Source: an uncultured Collinsella sp.
Lineage (GTDB): Bacteria > Actinomycetota > Coriobacteriia > Coriobacteriales > Coriobacteriaceae
DNA length: 27,531 bases
NCBI GenBank assembly: GCA_900548815.1
Contig: URLR01000024.1
Span: 1-27,531, forward strand
Direction of reading: 5' to 3'
The notes under the pieces were generated by a model. The model made no database searches, was not told the origin of the DNA, and worked only from the letters and a program-made list of their open reading frames with translations. A program made the translations under genes and the position numbers. Shown here one piece after another: positions 1-7,749 of the stretch (position 1 is its first letter; each line of letters opens with the position of its first letter).

Positions 1-48
1 CGAGATAGGAGTCCGTCTCGTGGGCTCGGAGATGTGTATAAGAGACAG
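1..48 (+). other. Illumina Nextera adapter and index (artefact)
   Basis: Positions 15-48 are the 34-base Nextera read-2 transposase adapter, ending in the mosaic end at 30-48. Positions 1-6 (CGAGAT) match the end of the P7 flow-cell primer, and positions 7-14 (AGGAGTCC) sit exactly where the 8-base i7 index belongs; from memory this is the adapter form of index N705. These bases are not genomic. The apparent GTG start at 34 lies inside the adapter. Confidence 0.97.
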
Positions 49-1317
49 ACCATGATGAGCGGCAAAGGCGCCGAGTTCATGAAGGCCTACATGGGAGCGC
101 TGGTCAAGATGAACAAGACCGGCACCGAATACGTACGAGGCATCCCCGTGGTCAAGGTGTTTCAGCAGACGGTCTACTCCTTTAAGGCCTTCCACGATGC
201 GATCGCCGAATACGCCGACATGGCGCAAAACTATGCGGGCACGTTCTGCCGAGGTCCGCAGGTGCTCAACCTTACCGCGCTCAATGGCCTTGTGGCATTC
301 CTGTTGCCCGTGGCGTTGCTGTTGGCGCCAGGCGAGACGGACTTCGCGCATTTTATGACCAACTTCACGTTTTACGCGATATTTTCGGCCGTGGTACCGA
401 CGGCCATGACCAAGCTCATGTTTGTGGGCGAGGCCTCTCAGATGAGTGCCGATTCGTTGGCTCGTATTCGAAGCGTCATGGATTCCAAGCAGCTCTCCGT
501 GCCCGCCCAACCCAAGCACCCTGCCGGCAGCGACGTGCGATTTGAGGACGTGAGCTTTACGTACGAGGGCGCCGAGGCACCTGCCGTTAGCCATGTAAGT
601 TTCAGCGTTCCCGCTGGTAGCACTCTCGCCCTGGTGGGTCCCTCGGGTGGCGGTAAGTCAACCTGCGCAAGCCTGATCCCGCGTTTTTGGGATGTTTCCT
701 CGGGTCGAGTGCTCGTAGGCGGTGTGGACGTTCGCGATATGGATCCGCACGAGCTTATGGACCAGGTCGCCTTCGTGTTCCAGACCAACCAGCTGTTCCG
801 GCAAACACTTGCCGATAACGTGCGCGCCTCCAAGCCTACGGCCACTGACGACGAAGTGCGTGCGGCCCTCTCCGCAGCTCAGTGCGACGACATTGTGGCC
901 AAGCTCCCACAGGGTATCAATACCATGCTCGGCGCCGGCGGAGCATATCTTTCGGGCGGCGAGGTCCAGCGCGTGGCGCTCGCCCGCGCGATCCTTAAAG
1001 ACGCGCCTATCGTGGTGCTCGACGAGGCCACGGCGTTTGCCGATCCCGAGAACGAGGCGCTCATCCAGCGCGCCTTTAGCAAGCTGGCGGCGGGCCGCAC
1101 GGTCATTATGATCGCGCACCGACTCTCGACTGTAGTGGGCGCAGACCAAATCGTGGTGCTCAACCAGGGCAGCGTGCAGGAGTCGGGTACCCATGCCGAG
1201 TTGCTGTCCCAAAACGGCCTGTATGCCAAGATGCGGGCCGAGTACGAGCAGGCCGCGAGCTGGAAGATTACTGCTGCGACCGCGGATGCCGCCGTCACGA
1301 AGGGAGGCGAGGCCTAA
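49..1317 (+). CDS. ABC transporter ATP-binding/permease protein, 5'-truncated
   Basis: This is the C-terminal part of an exporter-fold ABC half-transporter: the end of a type-1 transmembrane domain (hydrophobic stretches near 262-330 and 355-420) fused to a nucleotide-binding domain. Visible ATPase motifs are Walker A GPSGGGKST (637-663), a Q-loop VFQTNQ (about 775-792), signature LSGGE (949-963), Walker B with catalytic Glu in VVLDEA (Glu codon 1024-1026) and H-loop IAHRLS (about 1111-1128). The N-terminus is missing because the contig begins here; any start placed at 34 is adapter sequence. The D-loop region reads AFADPENE where SALD/SLD is usual. The stop codon abuts the ATG of the next half-transporter, so the two probably form a heterodimer in the membrane. 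Substrate cannot be told: drug or peptide export is common for this fold, but IrtAB-type siderophore importers share it. Confidence 0.9.
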   Translation, partial: TMMSGKGAEFMKAYMGALVKMNKTGTEYVRGIPVVKVFQQTVYSFKAFHDAIAEYADMAQNYAGTFCRGPQVLNLTALNGLVAFLLPVALLLAPGETDFAHFMTNFTFYAIFSAVVPTAMTKLMFVGEASQMSADSLARIRSVMDSKQLSVPAQPKHPAGSDVRFEDVSFTYEGAEAPAVSHVSFSVPAGSTLALVGPSGGGKSTCASLIPRFWDVSSGRVLVGGVDVRDMDPHELMDQVAFVFQTNQLFRQTLADNVRASKPTATDDEVRAALSAAQCDDIVAKLPQGINTMLGAGGAYLSGGEVQRVALARAILKDAPIVVLDEATAFADPENEALIQRAFSKLAAGRTVIMIAHRLSTVVGADQIVVLNQGSVQESGTHAELLSQNGLYAKMRAEYEQAASWKITAATADAAVTKGGEA

Positions 1318-3075
1318 ATGTTCGCCTCATTCCAAAAGAAGTATTTCCTATCCGATAAAGGCGTCGCCGGCGTAAAACGCGGCATTTTCTGGACCACGCT
1401 CACCAATCTTATTTCCATGGCCGGCATGGGTTTTCTATTCCTGGTTATGGCCGGCTTTGTCGAGCATCTCGCCAGCGGGGCTGACCTGCCGGATACCCTG
1501 TCGATCGTGGGCGGCCTCCTGGTCTTTTTTGTGTTGCTCTTTGTCTCTAACTGGCAGCAGTATTACTACACCTACTGCATCTTTTACGAGGAGTGCGGCA
1601 AGCAGCGCATGGAGATCGCCGAGCGCTTGCGCAAACTGCCGCTGTCGTTTTTTGGTCGTCGTGATCTGGCCGATTTAACCGAGACTATCATGGGTGACGT
1701 CCAGGCCATGGAGCACGCCTACAGCCACGTGCTGGGAGAGCTTTGGGGTGCCATCATCGCAAGCGCCATTGTGTTCGTGGCGTCGTTGTTCTTTTGCTGG
1801 CAGCTGGCGATCGCGGCGTTTTGGAGCGTTCCCGTGGCCTTTGCCGTGCTGTATCTAACACGCGGCCCCATGACTCCGGTGTTCGATCGCGTGCGCGCCG
1901 AGAAGGTCAAGGTTACCGAGGCGATTCAAGAGACGCTCGACTGCGTTCGCGAGATCCGTGCCACCAACCAGGAGGCCCATTATCTTGAGGGACTCAACGC
2001 CGTGATCGATGCCGAGGAGCGCGAGACCACCAAGGGCGAGCTCGCTAACGGGCTTTTGGTCAACTCCGCCTTTGCCATCCTGCGTCTGGGCATTGCCACC
2101 ACGCTGGTCACGGGTGCCGCGATGGTCGCCTCCGGGCAGGTCGACTTTTTGGTGATGTTTGCCTTCCTGCTTATGGTGAGCCGTATCTATGCGCCCTTTG
2201 ACCAGGCGTTAATGTTAATGTCCGAGCTGTTTGCCGCCGAGTCGTCTGCCAAGCGCATGCGTTCCATCATGGAAGAGCCTGTGGCGCGGGGCAGCGAGAA
2301 ATTTGAGCCCGCGGGTCACGATGTGGTGTTCGATCACGTGGCATTTGGCTATGGTGCGGGCGAGGACGGCCGCGCCGGCGAGAAAGTTCTTACCGATGTG
2401 AGCTTTACCGCCAAGGAAGGCGAAGTTACGGCGCTGGTCGGTCCTTCGGGTTCCGGTAAGTCTACGGTGAGCCGCCTGGCCGCGCGCTTTTGGGATGCCA
2501 CTGCGGGCAAGGTTACCGTGGGCGGTGTGGATGTTGCGGGCGTCGATCCCGAGGTACTCCTGTGCGACTACGCTATCGTGTTCCAAGACGTGCTGCTCTT
2601 TGACGACACGGTGATGGGAAACATCCGCCTCGGGCGTCGTGATGCCACCGATGAGGAAGTCTTGGCTGCCGCACATGCCGCCAACTGCGATGAGTTCGTG
2701 AGTCGTATGCCGCAGGGCTACGACACCATGATCGGCGAGAACGGCTCCAAGCTCTCCGGCGGCGAGCGCCAGCGCATCTCCATCGCTCGTGCGCTGCTTA
2801 AGGACGCGCCCATCGTGCTGTTGGACGAGGCGACGGCAAGCTTGGATGTGGAGAACGAGACCGTGGTGCAGCAGGCGCTCTCCCGTCTGCTTGCAGGTAA
2901 GACGGTTATCGTTATTGCCCACCGTATGCGTACGGTGGAAAATGCCGACAAAATCGTTGTGCTCAAGGATGGAGTGGTTGCCGAACAGGGCACTCCGGCG
3001 CAGCTCAAGGCAGCAGGCGGAGAATTCGCCCGCATGGTTGCGCTGCAAAAGGAGTCGGCGGACTGGCAGCTGTAG
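1318..3075 (+). CDS. ABC transporter ATP-binding/permease protein
   Basis: A complete 585-residue half-transporter: a six-helix type-1 transmembrane domain (about residues 15-310) followed by a nucleotide-binding domain (about 335-580). It carries Walker A GPSGSGKST (residues 375-383), Q-loop VFQDVLLF, signature LSGGE (479-483), Walker B LLDEA with catalytic Glu 504, a normal D-loop SLDVENE and H-loop His 535. The ATG directly follows the TAA of the upstream half-transporter with no gap, and AGGGAGG at 1301-1307 serves as ribosome-binding site inside the previous gene. Zero spacing and paired architecture argue for a co-translated heterodimeric membrane transporter. It is the site with the more canonical ATPase motifs of the two. 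The substrate is unknown. Confidence 0.93.
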   Translation: MFASFQKKYFLSDKGVAGVKRGIFWTTLTNLISMAGMGFLFLVMAGFVEHLASGADLPDTLSIVGGLLVFFVLLFVSNWQQYYYTYCIFYEECGKQRMEIAERLRKLPLSFFGRRDLADLTETIMGDVQAMEHAYSHVLGELWGAIIASAIVFVASLFFCWQLAIAAFWSVPVAFAVLYLTRGPMTPVFDRVRAEKVKVTEAIQETLDCVREIRATNQEAHYLEGLNAVIDAEERETTKGELANGLLVNSAFAILRLGIATTLVTGAAMVASGQVDFLVMFAFLLMVSRIYAPFDQALMLMSELFAAESSAKRMRSIMEEPVARGSEKFEPAGHDVVFDHVAFGYGAGEDGRAGEKVLTDVSFTAKEGEVTALVGPSGSGKSTVSRLAARFWDATAGKVTVGGVDVAGVDPEVLLCDYAIVFQDVLLFDDTVMGNIRLGRRDATDEEVLAAAHAANCDEFVSRMPQGYDTMIGENGSKLSGGERQRISIARALLKDAPIVLLDEATASLDVENETVVQQALSRLLAGKTVIVIAHRMRTVENADKIVVLKDGVVAEQGTPAQLKAAGGEFARMVALQKESADWQL

Positions 3076-3150
3076 GACTGTGGCAAGGGCGGGGGCGGAT
3101 ACCCGTGGGAGTGCGGATTTGCGTCGTGGTGGGTGAACCGCCGAGTACCG

Positions 3151-3172
3151 GGCGGTCTGGACCGCATGTTTT
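3151..3172 (+). terminator. Possible weak terminator after the ABC pair
   Basis: GCGGT-CTGG-ACCGC (3152-3165) is followed after ATG by four T. The stem is only five base pairs plus a possible sixth, so termination here is uncertain. Confidence 0.4.
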
Positions 3173-3178
3173 CAAAAG

Positions 3179-3207
3179 TTAGCCATAGTTGACCAAATAG
3201 TTATACT
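3179..3207 (+). promoter_or_regulatory. Candidate promoter of the DUF6110/ATPase operon
   Basis: TTAGCC (3179-3184) and TATACT (3202-3207) are 17 bases apart, followed by about 90 bases of leader before the ATG at 3298. A short inverted repeat TAGTT-N6-AACTA (about 3198-3213) overlaps the -10 element and could be a repressor site. The -35 match is poor. Confidence 0.35.
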
Positions 3208-3297
3208 AAACTAGTCTCAAAAGTGTGCTCGAGCAAACTAATGAACTCGGGTGCTAAGGCACCATGCCGCGCTTGTGCGGCAAAAGGGAGAAGCAAC

Positions 3298-3543
3298 ATG
3301 AAGAAGTCGACGTTTAACACCCTGCTTGTCGGTGGCGGTTTTCTGCTTGGTACGGCCGGCATCAAGCTGCTCACCAGCGCCCCGGTAAAGAACGCCTGCG
3401 TGCAGGGCATCGCGTGCGGTATGCGCGTCAAGAACTGCTACCAGGACATGGTCGAGCAGGCCAAGGCCAATGTCGACGACATGGTTGCCGAGGCTGCCTA
3501 CATCACCCAGAGCGAGGCCGCTGCTGACGAGGCAGCCGTGTAA
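3298..3543 (+). CDS. Small membrane-anchored protein, DUF6110-like
   Basis: An 81-residue protein with a positively charged start (MKKSTF), one hydrophobic helix (residues about 8-27, LLVGGGFLLGTAGIKLL) and a polar, acidic C-terminal helix. It has three cysteines (in KNACVQGIACGM and VKNCYQ), which might bind metal or form disulfides. The ATG at 3298 is chosen over upstream in-frame starts because AGGGAG (3285-3290) sits seven bases before it. The metal-type P-ATPase gene begins 18 bases after the stop, so the two are almost certainly one operon. From recollection, small DUF6110 proteins next to such ATPases are common in gut Firmicutes and Actinobacteria, but their function is not established; an accessory or metal-delivery role is inference only. 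Confidence 0.75.
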   Translation: MKKSTFNTLLVGGGFLLGTAGIKLLTSAPVKNACVQGIACGMRVKNCYQDMVEQAKANVDDMVAEAAYITQSEAAADEAAV

Positions 3544-3561
3544 CGCTCCTAGGCACAAACT

Positions 3562-5637
3562 ATGAGATTCTCGATTATTAACGAGATCCCCGGCAGGACC
3601 CGTCTTCAATTGGCGGGTCCTGTGCCAGAGAGCGATCTCGATGCACTTCTTAAGCTCAGCGGCGATATCGACGGCGTGCACAAGGTGCGCGTTTATGGCC
3701 GTATCGGCCAGATGGCGCTCGAATATGATGAGCAGTGTCGTGCGGGCGTGCTCGACGCCTTGGGTGCGCTCGATGCCCAGGCCATTGCCGACGCAAAGAC
3801 GGGTTACGTGATGCAGCTTGAGCCACGCAAGCACAAGCTCGTCATGGATCTTGCCACACTTATCGGCGCCCACTACGCGCGCCGCTGGTTCCTACCTACG
3901 CCGCTGCGTGCCATCTTTGTCGTGGCCGGTTACATGACCTTTTTGCGCGCCGCTCTCCACGAGCTCGCGCAACCGCGCCTGACCGTCCCCGTGCTCGACG
4001 CCTCGGCTATTGGCATCTCGTTTGTTAAGCGCGACGTCAATACCGCGGGCCAGACGATGTTCCTACTCAACGTGGGCGAGTTGCTCGAGGACTACACGCG
4101 TGCCATGAGCGAAAACGAGCTCATTAACTCGCTGCTCGACGTTCCCGACAAGGCGCAAAAAGTGGTCGGCGACACCGAGGTGAGCGTTGCCGCCACCGAG
4201 CTTGAGCCTGGCGACTTGGTCGCCGTTCGCACCGGCATGTCCATCTGCATCGACGGCGTGGTCGAGCGGGGAAGCGCCATGGTTAACCAGGCGACCCTGA
4301 CCGGCGAGCCGCTTGCCGTCGAGCGCAGCGCGGGCGACGATGTATTCGCCGGCACCGTCGTGGAAGACGGCAGTATCTTGGTGCGCGTGCGCGCCAACAC
4401 GGCGCAGACCAAGCTGCGCTCGATTGTTTCGCTCGTGCAGACGGCCGACTCGCTCAAGTCCGAGGGTCAGTCGCACATGGAGGATCTCGCCAACAAGATC
4501 GTTCCGTGGAACTTCCTGCTCGCGGGCCTGGTTGCGCTCACCACGCGTAGCCTCATCAAGACCTCGGCGGCGCTGATGGTCGACTACTCGTGCGCGCTCA
4601 AGCTCACGGGTTCCGTTGCCGTCATGACTGCCATGAGCGATGCCGCCAAGATGGGCGTCATGGTCAAGGGCGCGAAGTACTTTGAGTCGTTTGCCAAGGC
4701 CGACACCATTGTGTTTGATAAGACCGGCACGCTCACCGAGGCACAGCCGCGTCTTGCCTGCGTGCTTACCACCGATGGCTGGAGCGAGGACGAGGTTCTG
4801 CGCCTTTCTGCCTGCCTGGAGGAGCATTTCCCGCATCCGGTGGCGCGTGCCGTGGTCAACGCCGCCCGCGAGCGCGGGCTCGAGCACCGCGAGCGCCATG
4901 CTGCCGTCGAGTACATCGTGGCGCACGGCATCGCTTCGTCCATTGAAGGACGTCGCGCCATCATCGGTTCCGCGCACTTTGTATTTGAGGACGAGGCTGC
5001 GCAGCTCGAGTCCGACATTAAGGAGCGAATTGAGTCCCAGATGCAGGGCCTGTCGCCGCTGTATCTGGCGGTCGACGGCACCGTTGTGGGCGTGCTCGGT
5101 ATCGAGGACCCGCTTAAGCCCGGGGTCCGCGAGGCCATCGCCGACTTGCACGCGTTGGGCGTTAAGCACGTGGTCATGCTCACGGGCGACTCGGAGCGTA
5201 CGGCCGAGCGCATTGCTCGCGAGGCAGGTGTCGACGAGTTTAAGGCCGAGCTGCTGCCCGAGGACAAGTACGCGTATGTGGAGCGCATTAAGAGCGAGGG
5301 GCGCCACGTTGCCATGGTGGGCGACGGCGTCAACGACTCACCGGCGCTGGGTCTGGCCGATGTGGGTCTGGCCATGGGCGGTGGAAGCGACATCGCCAAG
5401 GAGGTCGCCGACATCATCCTGACCGATACGGATCTTGCCGCGATCGTGCGCCTGCGCCGCATGAGTCAGGGGCTTATCGACCGTCTGACGAGTTCGTATT
5501 CCAAGGTGATGCTCACCAACTCGGCGCTGTTGGCATTGGGTATTACCGGCATGATCACTCCGCAGACGTCGTCACTGCTGCACAACGGCTCAACGATCGC
5601 CTACAGCCTGGGCAACGCGAAGGCATATCTGCGCTAG
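3562..5637 (+). CDS. P1B-like cation-translocating P-type ATPase
   Basis: A 691-residue ATP-driven cation pump of the inner membrane. The N-terminal 70 residues resemble a heavy-metal-associated (HMA) ferredoxin-like fold (MRFSIINEIPGRTRLQL), yet contain no CxxC metal motif. The actuator domain has TGE at 247-249, the phosphorylation motif DKTGT lies at 386-390, and the hinge GDGVND at 587-592. In the metal-selecting transmembrane helix, where heavy-metal pumps usually have CPC, this protein reads YSC (residues 342-344, in DYSCALKL). Catalysis should be intact; metal specificity cannot be assigned from these residues. The ribosome-binding site is weak (only AGG near 3551), so translation may be coupled to the small gene upstream. 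A strong terminator follows. Metal efflux or metal loading of exported proteins are both possible. Confidence 0.92.
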   Translation: MRFSIINEIPGRTRLQLAGPVPESDLDALLKLSGDIDGVHKVRVYGRIGQMALEYDEQCRAGVLDALGALDAQAIADAKTGYVMQLEPRKHKLVMDLATLIGAHYARRWFLPTPLRAIFVVAGYMTFLRAALHELAQPRLTVPVLDASAIGISFVKRDVNTAGQTMFLLNVGELLEDYTRAMSENELINSLLDVPDKAQKVVGDTEVSVAATELEPGDLVAVRTGMSICIDGVVERGSAMVNQATLTGEPLAVERSAGDDVFAGTVVEDGSILVRVRANTAQTKLRSIVSLVQTADSLKSEGQSHMEDLANKIVPWNFLLAGLVALTTRSLIKTSAALMVDYSCALKLTGSVAVMTAMSDAAKMGVMVKGAKYFESFAKADTIVFDKTGTLTEAQPRLACVLTTDGWSEDEVLRLSACLEEHFPHPVARAVVNAARERGLEHRERHAAVEYIVAHGIASSIEGRRAIIGSAHFVFEDEAAQLESDIKERIESQMQGLSPLYLAVDGTVVGVLGIEDPLKPGVREAIADLHALGVKHVVMLTGDSERTAERIAREAGVDEFKAELLPEDKYAYVERIKSEGRHVAMVGDGVNDSPALGLADVGLAMGGGSDIAKEVADIILTDTDLAAIVRLRRMSQGLIDRLTSSYSKVMLTNSALLALGITGMITPQTSSLLHNGSTIAYSLGNAKAYLR

Positions 5638-5661
5638 CAGACGTGTTCGCCCACGTTATCT

Positions 5662-5707
5662 GGCCTGCGCCCAGACGGCATCGATGTCGTCTGGGCGCAG
5701 GCCTTTT
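5662..5707 (+). terminator. Strong intrinsic terminator
   Basis: A perfect 16-bp stem (5662-5677 with 5688-5703) and a 10-base loop are followed by TTTT. It ends the ATPase operon and insulates the toxin-antitoxin promoter that starts five bases later. Confidence 0.9.
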
Positions 5708-5711
5708 GCAT

Positions 5712-5758
5712 TTGACCATTTGCTAGCTTCTTTATATAGTGGTGCTAGCATGGCTAGC
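5712..5758 (+). promoter_or_regulatory. Toxin-antitoxin promoter with GCTAGC operator repeats
   Basis: TTGACC (5712-5717) and TATAGT (5735-5740) are separated by exactly 17 bases. The palindrome GCTAGC occurs three times: inside the spacer (5722-5727) and just downstream of the -10 (5744-5749, 5753-5758). Sites in the spacer and around the start of transcription are where an autorepressing ribbon-helix-helix antitoxin would bind. The binding itself is inferred. Confidence 0.6.
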
Positions 5759-5780
5759 AATTGAAGGGAGCGGGATCGAC

Positions 5781-6134
5781 GTGGGTGCTGTTAGCGACAT
5801 GGCGCAGGTGAACGTTCGCGTGGATCGCCAGGTTAAGAACCGTGCCGAGGAAGCGCTGCGGCTTTCGGGCGGGTCACTGCCCGAGCTCATCAAAAAGGTG
5901 GTGGCCAAGGTCGCGCAGGGTGGCGGGCAGTGCGAGGAAGTGCTTGCGGCCGTCGACGACCGGCAGCAGACCGTCGCGCCCAATACTCCGTTCGCCGCGT
6001 CGTGGGCAGCGGCAGACCGGCTTTATGCAGATTTGGGCATCGCTACGTCGCCCGTATCCGACGATCGCGATTGGGACGCAATCTATTCCGAAGCCATGGA
6101 TGAGCATTATCGCCAAAAGGGGATGATCCAGTGA
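5781..6134 (+). CDS. RelB/DinJ-like antitoxin
   Basis: A 117-residue protein (start GTG 5781, with AAGGGAG at 5764-5770; an internal ATG at 5799 is an alternative giving 111 residues). The N-terminal part MAQVNVRVDRQVKNRAEEAL has the strand-helix pattern of RelB/DinJ ribbon-helix-helix DNA-binding domains. A low-complexity linker is followed by a C-terminal segment (DRDWDAIYSEAMDEHYRQKG) of the kind that wraps the toxin. It overlaps the toxin gene by four bases (GTGA), so the two are translationally coupled. It most likely represses its own promoter through the GCTAGC sites and neutralises the downstream PIN nuclease. RelB-type antitoxins normally pair with RelE/YafQ toxins, so the PIN partner is a less usual combination. 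Confidence 0.8.
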   Translation: MGAVSDMAQVNVRVDRQVKNRAEEALRLSGGSLPELIKKVVAKVAQGGGQCEEVLAAVDDRQQTVAPNTPFAASWAAADRLYADLGIATSPVSDDRDWDAIYSEAMDEHYRQKGMIQ

Positions 6135-6646
6135 GTGGGGCGCCTCTCAAGATCATGGTGGACGCCAACGTATGGGTTGATTCGTTTTGCGTCGACCATG
6201 CCGAGTCGCTTGCCGCGCGTGCGTTTATTGGACAGGCGACGGAGACGGGGGCGTTGCTGTTCTTCCCGGTGCATATCGCTAAGGACGTGTTGTACGTCGT
6301 CCAACACGAGCTGAAGCGCAGCGTTCTTGCCAGCGGGGGAGCACTCGACGAGGCATCTGCCCGTGCAATTGGCGATGCGGCGCTGGCGTTTGTTCGGAAC
6401 ATGACCGAAAACGCCACGGCCGTGGGTGCAGATGCGTCGGACCTTTGGCTGGCCGACAAATACTTAGCGCTCCATCGCGATTACGAGGACAACTTGGTGC
6501 TCGCCGCGTGCAAGCGCGCACAGGTCGATTACTTGGTGACCAACGACCGTAAGCTGCTCGAACATGCCGATCTTGCAGCAAAGACGCCGCGCCAAATGAT
6601 GCCGATTCTTGCTTTGGCCGAACGCGGCGGCGCGGCTATCGGTTAA
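6131..6646 (+). CDS. PIN-domain toxin (VapC-like ribonuclease)
   Basis: A 171-residue protein whose GTG start (6131) overlaps the antitoxin stop. PIN hallmarks are the first acidic residue in MVDANVWVDSF (Asp 11), acidic residues in the helical middle, EDNLVLAAC and the C-terminal VTNDRKLL strand-acid motif; together these form the metal-binding acidic cluster of PIN endoribonucleases. In the family, such toxins cleave tRNA, rRNA or mRNA and arrest growth; the target here is unknown. At 171 residues it is longer than the usual 125-145 of VapC, nearer to the larger PIN proteins found next to RelB-like antitoxins. The preceding overlap and shared promoter support a bicistronic toxin-antitoxin module. 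Confidence 0.82.
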   Translation: MSGAPLKIMVDANVWVDSFCVDHAESLAARAFIGQATETGALLFFPVHIAKDVLYVVQHELKRSVLASGGALDEASARAIGDAALAFVRNMTENATAVGADASDLWLADKYLALHRDYEDNLVLAACKRAQVDYLVTNDRKLLEHADLAAKTPRQMMPILALAERGGAAIG

Positions 6647-6658
6647 CGCGAACTGTTT

Positions 6659-6695
6659 GCGGGCCTCTTGGACGACGATGCGCCAAGGGACCCGC
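6659..6695. terminator. Hairpin between convergent genes
   Basis: GCGGGCCTCTTGG (6659-6671) can pair with CCAAGGGACCCGC (6683-6695) with two non-canonical positions. It lies between the PIN toxin gene and the convergent minus-strand gene. T tracts on either side are poor, so it is only a possible bidirectional terminator. Confidence 0.35.
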
Positions 6696-6704
6696 GTTTG
6701 CAAT

Positions 6705-7139
6705 TTACAAAAGCTCGGCCTTAATGGCGGGACTTTCTGCGAGCTGCTCGGCTGCCTTTTCGTCGGAATCGTTTAGTGCTGCCAGACTGCGGTAGACCCA
6801 CTCGTTGACCTGGGTGTTCTTGACGCCCGCGGTCTGCATAAGGGCGCCTACCTCGCGGATTGCTGCGAGCAAATCGGCTTTGGGACCCGCGAGCTCGACC
6901 TCGATGCCGTGGTAGGCGGCCACGCCGCGGTTTTCACTCACGTGGTCGATAAAGCCCTCGACGGTCTCAAGCTGCTGGGCGAGAGCCGCATCATCGTTAG
7001 CGTCCAGCGCGACGAGTGCGTTCGATACCGTGAGGGCGGGATGTCCGCAGGGGACAAAGCCTTCGATGACATCCATAGCTTCGGTAATGGTTGAGCCCAG
7101 GCCTGCGAGGGCATTGACGAGTTGCTGCTTGGTATCCAT
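6705..7139 (-). CDS. Hypothetical protein, 144 residues
   Basis: The family is not recognised. The protein starts MDTKQQLVNALAGLG, is predicted mostly helical, acidic and soluble, with no signal peptide or membrane segment. A single short motif VPCGHPAL (around residue 30) holds one Cys and one His. A purine-rich GAAAGGA lies six bases upstream of the ATG on the minus strand, which supports translation. It is convergent with the toxin gene and divergent from ssrA, so it is likely a single-gene transcript. No function is proposed. Confidence 0.75.
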   Translation of the reverse strand: MDTKQQLVNALAGLGSTITEAMDVIEGFVPCGHPALTVSNALVALDANDDAALAQQLETVEGFIDHVSENRGVAAYHGIEVELAGPKADLLAAIREVGALMQTAGVKNTQVNEWVYRSLAALNDSDEKAAEQLAESPAIKAELL

Positions 7140-7271
7140 AACGGTCCTTTCGACGGGTCAATTTTGCTTGGCGAAAATATACGTGACGCGATCGGTAGCA
7201 AAAGTGCGAAGTGCGGCGCACATTGGGGTCTTCACAGCTCGTGCATAGAACAGCTGTCCGCTTTCAGAACG

Positions 7272-7308
7272 TGGTAAGATAACACTCCACAAGCGGGGCT
7301 CGCCCCGC
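7272..7308 (+). promoter_or_regulatory. Candidate extended -10 promoter and leader hairpin before ssrA
   Basis: TGGTAAGAT (7272-7280) fits an extended -10 element without a clear -35. It is followed by a perfect six-pair GC hairpin (GCGGGG 7293-7298, CCCCGC 7303-7308). About 70 more bases containing several CCCGAT/ATCGGG half-repeats (7333-7381) lead to the mature tmRNA 5' end. These may guide 5' processing of the precursor; that is inference. Confidence 0.3.
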
Positions 7309-7377
7309 ATGTTCTTTGAAAAGTCGACGGTTATCGGGTGCTTGCAGGCCCGATGCCATCCAGACTTTCCCGACATC

Positions 7378-7741
7378 GGGGGCGACTGGTTTCGACACGA
7401 TAGCTCTGAGAGAGGAAGCAAGTCGAGGTCTCCTCGCCTCGTTAAACAGGGGTACCGTCAAATTGAATTGACAACAACTCTTCTTTTGAGCCTATGGCTC
7501 TCGCTGCTTAGTTTATAGCGGCGCGTCAACCCGGTGATTTCCCCGACACCGGCGCGACGTCATGTTAGGGGAATGCTCCTGCGCACGTAATCGGTATGGC
7601 GCAGGCTAAGACCGAACCGGTTAGGACGCCGCGAGCGTGTCGCTGCGCGCAAAGCGTCCGAGACTAAACCAGCGACTGAGCTTGGAGATGCCAATCAGGG
7701 GGCTTTCGTGGACCGGAGTTCGATTCTCCGCGCCTCCACCA
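7378..7741 (+). ncRNA. ssrA: Transfer-messenger RNA (tmRNA)
   Basis: The 364-nt RNA rescues stalled ribosomes by acting first as alanyl-tRNA and then as a short mRNA. The 5' end GGGGGCGACTGG pairs as acceptor stem (GGGGGCG, 7378-7384) with CGCCTCC near the 3' end (7731-7737), followed by A and an encoded CCA at 7739-7741. A T-arm GGAG-TTCGATT-CTCC is at 7715-7729. The tag frame ends at TAG 7509-7511; reading back from it gives DNNSSFEPMALAA (7470-7508), preceded in frame by a TGA at 7464, so the tag is at most 14 residues. The C-terminal ALAA is the usual protease-recognition end. The exact resume codon is inferred. The gene ends with a strong terminator. Confidence 0.95.
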
Positions 7742-7749
7742 TAAGTAAC

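Noticed and set aside
34..48. GTG start for the first ABC protein
   Set aside because: It lies inside the Nextera adapter; the reading frame is open only by accident.
7309..7518. 69-codon open frame before and inside ssrA
   Set aside because: It crosses the tmRNA acceptor and tag region in a frame different from the tag.
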